Positions 50,161 to 59,119 of a stretch of 64,000 nt of DNA are shown here, in pieces (the first letter of the stretch is position 1; the number at the start of each line of letters is the position of its first letter). The stretch is from positions 1 through 64,000 of IMG/VR virus record IMGVR_UViG_3300034071_001727; one strand, given 5' to 3'. The stretch is from a virus. Under the pieces are notes generated by a model. The model saw nothing but the letters and a program-made list of their open reading frames with translations. It was not told the DNA's origin and ran no database searches. A program made the position numbers and the translations under genes.

Positions 50161-53100
50161 ATGCGCTTCACCGGCGAAGTCACATGGAAGACGGTAGGCG
50201 ACGCCCAGCAGGCCGCCGCCTACCGTCCGACTGCCCGCCTTCTGGTCGGGCAGACCCTGACGACGCTCGGGCCTGGGGTCGACACCTACACGCGCAGGGT
50301 GCGGCTGAACGACGGAACGTTGATCACCGTGCAGCTGCTGCCGCAACAGCAGCCGATTGTCACCATCGACGTGGCGACCGGGCGGCCCGCACAGCGACGG
50401 CAGGTGCTGGAGGCGTCCATCTGGATCCCGCGCGGGTTCGTGGTGCTGCCGATCAACTCGGCCAACCGCGCAGGCTGGGGGCTGCCGATCGTGCAGGAGT
50501 TCGACCCCGCGTTCTCGGAGGACTTGCAGACCTTCGCGCCGGGGAATCTGGCGCCCGGGCTGGACGTGGCGCGCTGGACGCCTGGCGGGCCGCTGGCGCA
50601 GGTGCTGATCACCCGCGATCGAGACGGCGGGTATCCGGTAGAGCCCAACACGCGCAGCCGCACCTATGTGGACGTCTCGCCCAACTATCACCCGCGGTTC
50701 GGACCCTTCCCCGCAGTGCTGGACGTGCCGACAGGCCCATGGGGTGCCTACCGGCTGGAGTTCAACGACTTCGAGCTGCAGTCGCTCCGCACCGACGTGG
50801 ACCCGCAGACCGTCAAGGACTCGAAGCGGGAAATGTTCAACCTGCTGAACGGGCACCGCGCTTCGGTGGGCCGCCCGCCGCTGAATCCGCCGCTCCGCGG
50901 CAGCTTCGACTCAGCGCAGGTCGCGTGTGAGGCCAGCTGGGAGACGCGCCTGTACGGGCACATGGTCGGGGGCTTCCCGAGCACGTACAAGACCTACAAC
51001 GCGCGCAGCGCCAAGAACGGTTGGCTGTGCGAAGAGGACGGCGGCACCAGCGAGTTCAGCATGGTCGAGCGCGTGGCCATGTACGGATCGGAAATCCTCG
51101 TCGGCTTCGCGGACGAGTACGAATCCCTCGGGCTCGACCTGAACGGCTGGCCGGTGCTGCGGCTGGTTGGCACTCGCTACCAGATCACCCCCACGTTCGC
51201 ACTCGCTGGCTGGCTCAGCTCCACGCGACATCGCGCCGTCATCGAGTCGCCCATCTACGACGACAAGCCCGCGCAGGCAACGACCACGCACCTGGGCTTT
51301 CGTCCTGGCACCGTCGCCGCCGTGTTCGAGCGCAACCAGCAGTGGATCCAGTGCGGGAACCGGTATTGGCTGTCCCAGCACCCGGAAGTGCCGCCGCTGT
51401 CGTGGAAGAGCTTCGACACGCTCAATCTGCTGTGGGAGACGATGCCGGTCGCACTGCAGGCGGGCTTGCCCGTCTCTGGCGGCGGGCTGCGCGCTGCGTT
51501 CACGTTCTACTTCAACGAGCCGCAGGACTGGCTGGACGAAACCACGATCGGGACCGATCCACCGGGCGAGGAAGTGCCGTTCACCTTCAATCGCGATGCG
51601 CAGGTGCTGCGGCAGCTGGCAGGCGGACAAATCAACTACCGCACGCCCCTGGGCGGCGAGCTCTACATGCGCGGGCGCTGCATCGCCATCGCCCCCGACA
51701 GCGGTTTCGTGCTCGGCGCCGGCGTGGCGCGGCTCAACTTCGACAACCGCACCGTGTGGCGCCTGATCGTGATCGCCCACCATCGCGAGGACCAGCCGGC
51801 AGAGACGCTGCCGGAAGTCTTCACGCTTTCCACGCCGGTTCCGGAGTTCACCGCGCGCTGCCGGCTCTGGTGGACCGACTTCGAGAATGACCCGGCTGTC
51901 GCCCCGGACGAGCAGGGCTCGCGCGTGATCCTGCCCTGCCACCCGCGTACCGTCGTGCGCAAGGTGTTCGGCCGCGAGGAAGGCAGCGACGGCCCGCATC
52001 CGTCCATCGAGTTCGGCCCGGAAAGCACATGGCGCGGCGGCGAGCTGCTGGACGTGAGCCGCACCGGCCTGGCCTACCTTCTCAAGTACGACTGCCTGTG
52101 GACGTTCGACCCGCCCGGGCTGCAGGCGGCGTGCATCCGCAGCGGCTTCTACGCCAGCGAGTTCGACACCTGGAGCTTCAGTACCGATCCGCTCAACCAG
52201 CAATCTACGTGGGTGCGCACCGCGGAGCCTAGCCTGCTGTCGCCTATCTGGGAGGAAGGTGCGGGCTCGATCAGCATCACCAACAAGCGCTTCAACTTCA
52301 TCCCCGGCGGCGATCCGATCTACTGCCGACTGCAGCTGACGCACCAGCAGAACAGCGTGTCGGCCTCGCTGACCTTCGAGCACTTTGCCGGCGAGCTCAA
52401 CGCGGCGGAGCCAGCCGAGGACTACGTATTCAGCGCCAACCCGCCGCGGCTTCACCAGCAGTGGGCCGCCGACAACTACGCCGGCTGCGCGCCGCGCGTG
52501 CTTCGTCCTGTTGCCGTCTACTGGCGGGGGTCCGCCCTACGCGCGCTCTACGATGTTTCCATCATCGAGCCCACGACCCGCATGAATACGATCGACCGCG
52601 GTCCGCCTGTTGTCACCACGCTCGCGTTCCCGGATCTTGACCTTGCCTGCGTCGGCCGTGGTCTGGTTCGGGGGCCGGCAATGCTCGACGCGGAAACTGC
52701 CCGCGGCCTCGTCTATGACGCGGAGCTCTACAGCTCCGACATCGCCCAGCACGACGTGGACATCGCTGCACTGTGGGCGTCGGTCTATCACGTCTCGGAT
52801 GACCACTTGGCCTATGCCGTAGTCGGTGCGCGCACGCCGTTCTACTTCGACGAATCGCCCACCTTCGGCGCGTCCTGGTGCGGCGGGCGGGACCTGCTGG
52901 TGAGGCGCTTTCCGGGCTACGACGCGCCTGATCCGGAGGACACGCGTTACGAGGACACCTACTTCGAAGACTTCTGCGATTGGGCGCCGACCACGCGCGA
53001 GACGATCGCGGTTCGAGTCGTGCACAACGGCATCGCAGTGGTGGACACCAACCTACCGAATCCGGGCGGGCACTACACATTCCCGCGCGGGCTCTGGGCC

Positions 53101-53445
53101 ACGGCCTCTACGATCTTCGGCGGCCTATGCCCTCGCAACGCGAGCCCCTATTCGAGCGGAAACCTGTGCGTGGACCGCGCCGGAAACTGGCTGCTTGCCG
53201 TGACGTTCGGGGCACAGCCCGGCGGCTTTCCGAAGCGCATGACGACTCCCGCTGCATCCGCCGGCCCGTTCAGCTGTTCCACCGGCGGCACCTTGGTGGT
53301 GCCCATCATCGGGCTGGGCGCGCGCTTCTCCCAGAACGGCGAGCCCTGCAACGTGGCTGGCCACTGGTCCAGCAGCTTCGCCGACCTGGGCGAGCTGACC
53401 GAAACACCGGGCGAGTCCTGGTCTGTCTACGTGAGGCTGGTATGA
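50161..53445 (+). CDS. Large tail protein with CAP (SCP/PR-1) domain (1,094 aa)
   Basis: N-terminal beta region, then a CAP-like domain (about 215-375: KREMFNLLNGHRASVGRPPL, VACEASWETRLYGHMVG, LSSTRHRAVIES), the pattern of secreted CAP proteins with the His/Glu cleft. The remaining 700 residues are beta-sandwich and Cys-bearing repeats. CAP domains are found in eukaryotic secretory and some bacterial proteins, and in phage tails they may aid host-surface contact. Placed between the tail propeller and a group of small Cys-rich tail proteins. Confidence 0.7.
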   Translation: MRFTGEVTWKTVGDAQQAAAYRPTARLLVGQTLTTLGPGVDTYTRRVRLNDGTLITVQLLPQQQPIVTIDVATGRPAQRRQVLEASIWIPRGFVVLPINSANRAGWGLPIVQEFDPAFSEDLQTFAPGNLAPGLDVARWTPGGPLAQVLITRDRDGGYPVEPNTRSRTYVDVSPNYHPRFGPFPAVLDVPTGPWGAYRLEFNDFELQSLRTDVDPQTVKDSKREMFNLLNGHRASVGRPPLNPPLRGSFDSAQVACEASWETRLYGHMVGGFPSTYKTYNARSAKNGWLCEEDGGTSEFSMVERVAMYGSEILVGFADEYESLGLDLNGWPVLRLVGTRYQITPTFALAGWLSSTRHRAVIESPIYDDKPAQATTTHLGFRPGTVAAVFERNQQWIQCGNRYWLSQHPEVPPLSWKSFDTLNLLWETMPVALQAGLPVSGGGLRAAFTFYFNEPQDWLDETTIGTDPPGEEVPFTFNRDAQVLRQLAGGQINYRTPLGGELYMRGRCIAIAPDSGFVLGAGVARLNFDNRTVWRLIVIAHHREDQPAETLPEVFTLSTPVPEFTARCRLWWTDFENDPAVAPDEQGSRVILPCHPRTVVRKVFGREEGSDGPHPSIEFGPESTWRGGELLDVSRTGLAYLLKYDCLWTFDPPGLQAACIRSGFYASEFDTWSFSTDPLNQQSTWVRTAEPSLLSPIWEEGAGSISITNKRFNFIPGGDPIYCRLQLTHQQNSVSASLTFEHFAGELNAAEPAEDYVFSANPPRLHQQWAADNYAGCAPRVLRPVAVYWRGSALRALYDVSIIEPTTRMNTIDRGPPVVTTLAFPDLDLACVGRGLVRGPAMLDAETARGLVYDAELYSSDIAQHDVDIAALWASVYHVSDDHLAYAVVGARTPFYFDESPTFGASWCGGRDLLVRRFPGYDAPDPEDTRYEDTYFEDFCDWAPTTRETIAVRVVHNGIAVVDTNLPNPGGHYTFPRGLWATASTIFGGLCPRNASPYSSGNLCVDRAGNWLLAVTFGAQPGGFPKRMTTPAASAGPFSCSTGGTLVVPIIGLGARFSQNGEPCNVAGHWSSSFADLGELTETPGESWSVYVRLV

Positions 53446-53915
53446 GCGGATGCTTCTGGACCGGGTACATCAACTGTGCGGAACCCTCCTGCGGAGGCGA
53501 CACCCCGGTGACTCCAACGGGCGTGCAGCACATCGCCATCTACACCGGAAATCCGCCCGCGTTTTTGGGCACGATCAGCGCGCTCGACTATTTCGACGGC
53601 TACGAATTCGAATGGCCGGGCTTGGGCGTTGCCTTTGACTGCGCCAACGAGCGTTCCCCGTTCGACGGACCCGAAGAACCGACCAGCATGTTCGGCCTTG
53701 GCTACGACGAAGTGCAGGTAGGCGGCATCTGGTACTCCACCACTGACTTCATCCCGCCGCCCGGAAGCTTTGAAGAGCAGAGCCCCTGCGTCGACACGCC
53801 GCCTGGCGATGAATTTCTCTACCAGCTGCTGGGGCCTTTCACCGTGCGCTTCCGCGGCGGTGCGCTTCCCGAGGTCGAGCTGCCGGCCTACATCGTTTCC
53901 AACACGGGAAGCTGA
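53442..53915 (+). CDS. Small Cys-containing tail protein (157 aa)
   Basis: ATGA overlap. Starts MSGCFWTGYINCAEPSCGGD with three early Cys, then beta-rich (GVQHIAIYTGNPPAFLGTIS; GIWYSTTDFIPPPGS; YQLLGPFTVRFRGGALPEVE). Part of a run of five small virion-type genes. No family recognised. Confidence 0.6.
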   Translation: MSGCFWTGYINCAEPSCGGDTPVTPTGVQHIAIYTGNPPAFLGTISALDYFDGYEFEWPGLGVAFDCANERSPFDGPEEPTSMFGLGYDEVQVGGIWYSTTDFIPPPGSFEEQSPCVDTPPGDEFLYQLLGPFTVRFRGGALPEVELPAYIVSNTGS

Positions 53916-53916
53916 C

Positions 53917-54396
53917 ATGACCCTTCAAGTCTCCAACGGCTTCAAAGCGCTGATCCTGGGGCCGCGGTCCTTCGAGAGCATCTTCGCGGGCGGCGCCATC
54001 GCGGTCTACTCGGGCGACCGACCGGACACGGCCGATGATCAGATCCCGGTAGGCGCCGTGCTTCTCGGGCACATCACGACCAACGGCCTGCCCTGGTCGG
54101 CGCTCAGTCAAGCCAACGGGCTGACCTATGCGCGCCAAGGCCCGTTCGTCACCAAGCCCATCGGCGTGCCTTGGGCGATCACGCCCACAGGCTCAGGGCT
54201 GGCGACCTGGTTCCGCGTGCTCAGCAACACGCCCGACAACGGATCGCTGAGCTTCGACCTTGCGCGCATCGACGGCGACATTTCACCCAGCAACCCAGAC
54301 GCAGAAATGCGCCTTCTCAACCCCGTGCTGCAGGTCGGCGTCGTCAAGACGCTCGACCACTTCCTCTACACCATCCCCCCCGTCGTAGGACTCTGA
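53917..54396 (+). CDS. Small tail protein (159 aa)
   Basis: ATG 53917 directly after the previous stop. Jelly-roll-like strands (ALILGPRSFESIFAGGAIAV; LATWFRVLSNTPDNGSLSFD; QVGVVKTLDHFLYTIPPV). Resembles the next product in layout (helix, strands, Gly/Asn turn), so the two may be distant duplicates. No enzyme motif. Confidence 0.6.
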   Translation: MTLQVSNGFKALILGPRSFESIFAGGAIAVYSGDRPDTADDQIPVGAVLLGHITTNGLPWSALSQANGLTYARQGPFVTKPIGVPWAITPTGSGLATWFRVLSNTPDNGSLSFDLARIDGDISPSNPDAEMRLLNPVLQVGVVKTLDHFLYTIPPVVGL

Positions 54397-54399
54397 GCC

Positions 54400-54921
54400 A
54401 TGGCCATCCAGTATTCCGTTGCGCTGAAAAACGCACTGCTTGCCTCCAACAGCCTCAAGGAAGCGTTGGAGTCGGCAAACGCCGCACCGGTCGGCATGTA
54501 CCTGTTCCTGTTCGCTGGCCCGGTGCCAGCGACGCCCGATGCCGCCCTGAACATGGCCGCCGACCATACGCAGGTGGTCAAGGTCGCGGCCGATGCCACG
54601 GCCATCGCCAATGGCATCGTGCCGCTGCAGCTCGCCGCGACCGCCACCGCTGGCTACATCACGAAGGCCACGGCACAGACGTGGAAGGGCTTGATCGACT
54701 TCGACGGCGTGAGTTCGGCTGCGCCCAGCCTGGCGCCGACGTTCTTCCGGCTCTGCGCCGGCGGTGACAACGGCCGCGGCGCGGGCGGCGCTTCGAGCTT
54801 CCGCGTGCAGGGCACCTGCGGCGTCGTCGGCGCTGACCTGCTGCTACCGAATGCCACGCTCGAAGACAACGGCACCAACGAGTTCGGCTTGGGCGCAGCG
54901 CAGTTCGGGTTCCCGGCCTGA
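54400..54921 (+). CDS. Small tail protein (173 aa)
   Basis: ATG 54400. N-terminal helix (YSVALKNALLASNSLKEALE), then a beta-rich part (MYLFLFAGPVPATPDAALNM; TWKGLIDFDGVSSAA; FRLCAGGDNGRGAGGASSFR). It shares overall layout with the preceding protein. Possible short fibre or baseplate subunit. No family recognised. Confidence 0.6.
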   Translation: MAIQYSVALKNALLASNSLKEALESANAAPVGMYLFLFAGPVPATPDAALNMAADHTQVVKVAADATAIANGIVPLQLAATATAGYITKATAQTWKGLIDFDGVSSAAPSLAPTFFRLCAGGDNGRGAGGASSFRVQGTCGVVGADLLLPNATLEDNGTNEFGLGAAQFGFPA

Positions 54922-54923
54922 TC

Positions 54924-55190
54924 ATGCTTCGCAAGGTCGGGCCACTGACGGTGCTGGTGCCTGGGGTTGTCGGCAGCGCGGCACAGCCTGCGCGCAGCTG
55001 GTGCGTGCCGTCTGCCGCAAACCCGGGCAACGGCACGCCCAATCCTCAGCCACCGCCCAACGGCGGCAGCAACTCGGGCGGCGGCTGCGGTGAGGGCGGG
55101 TTCCTGATCTTCCTGCCTCCGTGCAGACCGAATCCCCTTCAACCGGGGCAGCTGCTGTGCACGCCCTACATCGCGCCGTGCCCGCCATGA
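54924..55190 (+). CDS. Gly/Pro/Cys-rich small protein (88 aa)
   Basis: Starts MLRKVGPLTVLVPGVVGSAA, continues RSWCVPSAANPGNGTPNPQP and a Gly-rich Cys segment (GGCGEGGFLIFLPPCRPNPL) ending CTPYIAPCPP. It is low complexity and unlikely to be an enzyme, and looks like a flexible, disulphide-rich virion surface protein. The last four bases overlap the next start (ATGA). Confidence 0.55.
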   Translation: MLRKVGPLTVLVPGVVGSAAQPARSWCVPSAANPGNGTPNPQPPPNGGSNSGGGCGEGGFLIFLPPCRPNPLQPGQLLCTPYIAPCPP

Positions 55191-55666
55191 CCCAGCCTTG
55201 CAACCGCGTCAGCACCGTACCGCTGTGCTACTTCTGCCCAGCGGTCCCCGCGCAGGCAACCATCCCGCCCGTGATCGGGGAAGGCCTCAACCTGGGCTGG
55301 AACGCCAGCGCTTTCAGCATCACCCGCCTGTCCGGCGACTGCTACACCGCCTTCAATATCAGCCTCGGCGCCGGCATCGCCATTGGGCTCTCGAACCAGC
55401 GCACAGCGACCGACCCGAGCACGCTGGAGCACGGCCTGCTGTTCCAGAACATCAACGGCTTCCAGCTGCTGCAGGTCATCGAGCGGGGCGTGCCGATCGG
55501 GCTTCCGCAGCCGGCAGACCCAGCCGCGCGCTACCGCATCGAGCGTGATCGGGCCCGGGTTCGGTTCTTCATGGGCAGCGAGCTGATCGCCGATCGGCTG
55601 GCGGTGACCGCCGCATCGCTGGTGGTGGTGGCCTGCCTGTACGCCGTTGGCGACGAGGTTCAATGA
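55187..55666 (+). CDS. Small Cys-containing tail protein (159 aa)
   Basis: ATGA start. MTQPCNRVSTVPLCYFCPAV has three Cys in 17 residues, then beta-rich jelly-roll-like strands (NLGWNASAFSITRLSGDCYT; GLSNQRTATDPSTLEHGLLF; YRIERDRARVRFFMGSELIA). Fits the small tail proteins before it. Coupled to the next gene by ATGA. Confidence 0.6.
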   Translation: MTQPCNRVSTVPLCYFCPAVPAQATIPPVIGEGLNLGWNASAFSITRLSGDCYTAFNISLGAGIAIGLSNQRTATDPSTLEHGLLFQNINGFQLLQVIERGVPIGLPQPADPAARYRIERDRARVRFFMGSELIADRLAVTAASLVVVACLYAVGDEVQ

Positions 55667-57255
55667 TGGATGACATCGAGTTCGAACCGCTTGCCAGCGC
55701 AATCGACTATGCGCAGCTCCTGGCCGAGCTGCCCTTGCCGGACGGCCTGCTGATCGAACAGGAGCTGTCGGAAACTGGCGTGCTGCGCGTGCCCTTCGGG
55801 CTGTCGGTCGAGCTGCAAGCGTTCTCGACGCAGTTCGGCACGCTCAACGCCACGCTGAGGCCTGTCGGCGTGCTGTCTGCTGTCAATGGGGCGCTTCTGC
55901 TGGCCGAGCTGCCCGCGCCGGCGTTCGGTGCAGCCTCCGGGCTGCCGACACCGAGCGTCAGCCTGTTGCTGGCGGCACTGCCGGTGCCCGCGCTGCAGGC
56001 CAGCACGTACACGGTGACCTTCGGCGAAATCGATGCGGCCATGGACCCGCCTTCGGGGATCCTGATCGGGCCCGAAGGCGGCGCCCTGCTGGCCGAGCTG
56101 CCCGCGCCTGCATTCGGTGCCAGCAGCGGCCCGCCCGGCGCGATCAATGACTATGCGCTGATCAGCCAGTCCCCGGGCTTCATCTGGGCCTACGGCGCCT
56201 GGGAATACGAGCTTCTGTCCGACGCTCTGCGGTTCAGCGGGACGGCAGCCGATCGCCTTGGCGTGATCCTCGCCGACCAGCTGCTGCTGGGGCAGTCGCT
56301 GGCCGTGCAGGGTACGTACACCGGGCGCAGCGCCGACCGCCTGCAGCTGGCCGCGCAGATCAGCGCCGGCTTCCGGATGCTGCTGGGCGACGCGCTGTCC
56401 TTCACGGACTCGGCGAGCATCACCGGGCAGGCCTTGGCGGAGGTCATCGACTTCCTGTTGCTGTCCGAAACCGTGCACGCGCGGCGCGACGCCATCGCCA
56501 TCGTGGTGTCGGGCCTGGCGCTCGCTGACCTGTCGGCCGCGGCCGATGCCGTGCTGCTGGATGATGCGCTCGAGTTTTCCGAGGCCTTGGACGTCCGCCT
56601 ACAGGCGGCCGTGGTGCTGGTGGATTCGCTGCTGCTGGACGACGGCGCGCAGGGCACGGGCGGATTCTCCGCGATCGTGGCCGACAGCCTGGACCTTGGG
56701 GACTCGATCGCTGTCGCCGCAGCCCTGATCGCCATCGTGCAGGACGGGTTCCGCATCGTCGGCCGGCTGCGGCTGGGCGAGGAAGAATTCATCGGCTACG
56801 TGTGCAACGCGGCCAATCGCGCGTTCACCACGTACACGGGCTTCAATTTCAACTCGATGGCCGGCATCGGTGGCCGCTACTTCGCCGCGGGCGACGACGG
56901 CCTGTATCTGCTGGACGGCGACGATGACGACGGCGAGCCGATCCGCGCTCGCGCCCGCATGGCCCTGACCAACCTGGGCACCGGGAAGCAGAAGCGCATG
57001 CCTTCGGCCTACATCGGGTACAGCGGCGGGCGGCTGATCCTGAAAACCATCACGACGAGCGCCGAAGGCCTCAAGCAGGAGCATTGGTATCGCGTCGAGG
57101 CGCGGCCAGCAGAGGCAACCCGCGAAAGTCGAATCCCGATCGGCCGCGGCCTGAAGTCTGTGTATTGGGCCTTCGAGCTGGTCAACGATGGCGGCGACGC
57201 TTTCGAGCTCGACACGCTGCAGCTCTTCCCCATGATCTTGGAGCGCCGTCTATGA
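55663..57255 (+). CDS. Repeat-rich tail protein (530 aa)
   Basis: N-terminal repeated motif LLAELPxPxxxA (several copies: LLAELPLPDG, LLAELPAPAFGA, LLAALPVPAL, ALLAELPAPAFG) with hydrophobic spacing, then a second repeat family (LLLDD-type: ADAVLLDDALEFSEALDV, VDSLLLDDGAQGTG, VADSLDLGDSIAVAAAL) that should form a long beta-solenoid. A C-terminal globular end contains YIGYSGGRLILKTITTSAEG. Probable elongated tail-needle or spike component. ATGA overlaps on both sides. Confidence 0.65.
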   Translation: MMDDIEFEPLASAIDYAQLLAELPLPDGLLIEQELSETGVLRVPFGLSVELQAFSTQFGTLNATLRPVGVLSAVNGALLLAELPAPAFGAASGLPTPSVSLLLAALPVPALQASTYTVTFGEIDAAMDPPSGILIGPEGGALLAELPAPAFGASSGPPGAINDYALISQSPGFIWAYGAWEYELLSDALRFSGTAADRLGVILADQLLLGQSLAVQGTYTGRSADRLQLAAQISAGFRMLLGDALSFTDSASITGQALAEVIDFLLLSETVHARRDAIAIVVSGLALADLSAAADAVLLDDALEFSEALDVRLQAAVVLVDSLLLDDGAQGTGGFSAIVADSLDLGDSIAVAAALIAIVQDGFRIVGRLRLGEEEFIGYVCNAANRAFTTYTGFNFNSMAGIGGRYFAAGDDGLYLLDGDDDDGEPIRARARMALTNLGTGKQKRMPSAYIGYSGGRLILKTITTSAEGLKQEHWYRVEARPAEATRESRIPIGRGLKSVYWAFELVNDGGDAFELDTLQLFPMILERRL

Positions 57256-59117
57256 GCGATTCCCCCGTGACGACGTTCGACCTGGTGTCCGGCAATTTCG
57301 ACCAGTTCCGGAACTACGCCAACGAGAGCATGGCCAACGCGCAGAACGCTCTGGTAGCGCTGGGCGGCATCGCGCTGGGCAACGTGCAGGCCTCCGCCAA
57401 CTTCGGCAATCCGAACATTGGGATTGCCCAGCTCCCAGACCTGACCGCGGGCGGCCCGGCGCAGTCGAGCGATACGCTTGTCGTACCCGATCCGCAGACG
57501 GAGATTCCCGTCGCGCCGGAGTTCGACGCGCCATCGCTGCAGATCCCGAACGCTCCGCAGCTGGCCGCCAATGTGCGCCCGCCCACCATCACTTTGGGCA
57601 ACGAGCCCGGCCCGTTCAACGAGGCGCGCCCCGGCCCGCGGCCTGCGCTGATCCCGATCGCGCTCCCTGACGAGCCCACCCTGCGCGACATCGCGATCCC
57701 GACGCTGATCGAGCTCGACGTGCCCGAGTTCGTGCCCGTCGTCATGCCGGTGTTCCAGGGCGTGCGCCCGGTGCGGGACTTCATCGCGCCCGACAACACA
57801 TTCAGCTTCGTGCCGACGCAGTTCAGTGATGCGCTGCTGGACTCGACCCGGCAACGGCTTCAGGCCATGCAGCAGGGCGGAACCGGCCTGCCGGCGGCGA
57901 TCGAGCAGGCGCTGTTTGCGCGCGCGCGTGACCGTGAGGAAGCCGAAACACAGCGCGCCGTGCAGGAGGTCTGGGCCGATTCCGCGAACCGCGGATTCGA
58001 CGCGCCCACCGGCGCCACGCTCGCGCGCGTGGCCGAAGTGCGGCAGCAGTCCGCGAACCGCCGCGCCGACCTGAACCGGGACATCCTGATTCAGGTTCAC
58101 ACCGTCGAGATTGAAAACCTGCGCTTCTCAGTGACGCAGGGCGTGGCGCTGGTGCAGGTGCTGACCGGCCTGCACATCCAGTACCAGGAGCTGCTGCTGC
58201 GCGCCGAGCAGGCCGCGATCCAAGCCGCCATCGACGTGCTGAACGCGAACATCGCGATCTTCAACGCCGAGCAGCAGGCCTACAGCGTGGACGCTCAGGT
58301 GTTCCGCGACCGCGTGTCTGCCGCGCGCGATCAGGTGGACATGTACCGGACGCGCGTCGAAGCGGAAATCGCCAAGAACCAGATCAACCGGGACACGGTG
58401 CAGCTCTATGCCGAGAGCATTCGCGCCGAAAACCTGCTGGTGGAGCGCTACCGCGCCTTCGTCGACGCCCGCCGCGTGCAGTCCGAAATCAACGAGCAGT
58501 CGCTGCGCGCCTATACGGCTGAGGTCGGCGCCTTCGCGGAGCTCGCGCGCGTGCATGGCATCGAGTGGGAGGCCTACGCCGCGCGCATCCGCGGGCAGGA
58601 GTCGAAGGTGAACCTGTTCGACTCGCAGGTGCGCGCCTACGCCACCAACGTGGGCGCCTGGGCGCAGGTGGCCCAGACCCGCATCGCCGAGACGGAGCAG
58701 CGCACGCGCATTGAAGAGGCACGGGTGCGCGCGTTCGAGGCCAGCGTCAACGGTGCCCGCGCCGTGCTCGACAAGGACCGCGCCGTCATCGATGCGCGGC
58801 TGGGCGTGTATCAGGCCACGTCGCAGCGGCTGGAGGCACGTAGCCGGATCCTGCAGGGCGAAGAGGCGACGCGCACTGCACGCCTTGGGCTACAGCTGCA
58901 GGAAGAAACGACGAAGGCCCAGCTCACGCTGGAGCAGGCGCGCGTCAACATCAGCCAGATGCAGGAGTCTGCCCGCATCGCCATTGCGCAGTTCGGTGAC
59001 ATCGCGAGAACCCAAGCCCAGCTCACCGCGGCGTCGCTGTCTGCAATCAGCGTCAGCGCCAGTGTCGGCGCCAGCAGCAGCCTGGGCGTGTCCTTCAACT
59101 ACTCCGGAGACGTCTGA
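57252..59117 (+). CDS. Coiled-coil virion protein, probably ejected (621 aa)
   Basis: ATGA start. N-terminal third is Pro/Ile rich (LIPIALPDEPTLRDIAIPTL), then a long coiled coil (EQAAIQAAIDVLNANIAIFN; DKDRAVIDARLGVYQATSQR; EEAVRI-type runs). Ends Ala/Ser rich with a short hydrophobic tail (SASVGASSSLGVSFNYSG). Such proteins in this position are internal virion or ejection proteins. No enzyme motif visible. Confidence 0.65.
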   Translation: MSDSPVTTFDLVSGNFDQFRNYANESMANAQNALVALGGIALGNVQASANFGNPNIGIAQLPDLTAGGPAQSSDTLVVPDPQTEIPVAPEFDAPSLQIPNAPQLAANVRPPTITLGNEPGPFNEARPGPRPALIPIALPDEPTLRDIAIPTLIELDVPEFVPVVMPVFQGVRPVRDFIAPDNTFSFVPTQFSDALLDSTRQRLQAMQQGGTGLPAAIEQALFARARDREEAETQRAVQEVWADSANRGFDAPTGATLARVAEVRQQSANRRADLNRDILIQVHTVEIENLRFSVTQGVALVQVLTGLHIQYQELLLRAEQAAIQAAIDVLNANIAIFNAEQQAYSVDAQVFRDRVSAARDQVDMYRTRVEAEIAKNQINRDTVQLYAESIRAENLLVERYRAFVDARRVQSEINEQSLRAYTAEVGAFAELARVHGIEWEAYAARIRGQESKVNLFDSQVRAYATNVGAWAQVAQTRIAETEQRTRIEEARVRAFEASVNGARAVLDKDRAVIDARLGVYQATSQRLEARSRILQGEEATRTARLGLQLQEETTKAQLTLEQARVNISQMQESARIAIAQFGDIARTQAQLTAASLSAISVSASVGASSSLGVSFNYSGDV

Positions 59118-59119
59118 CC

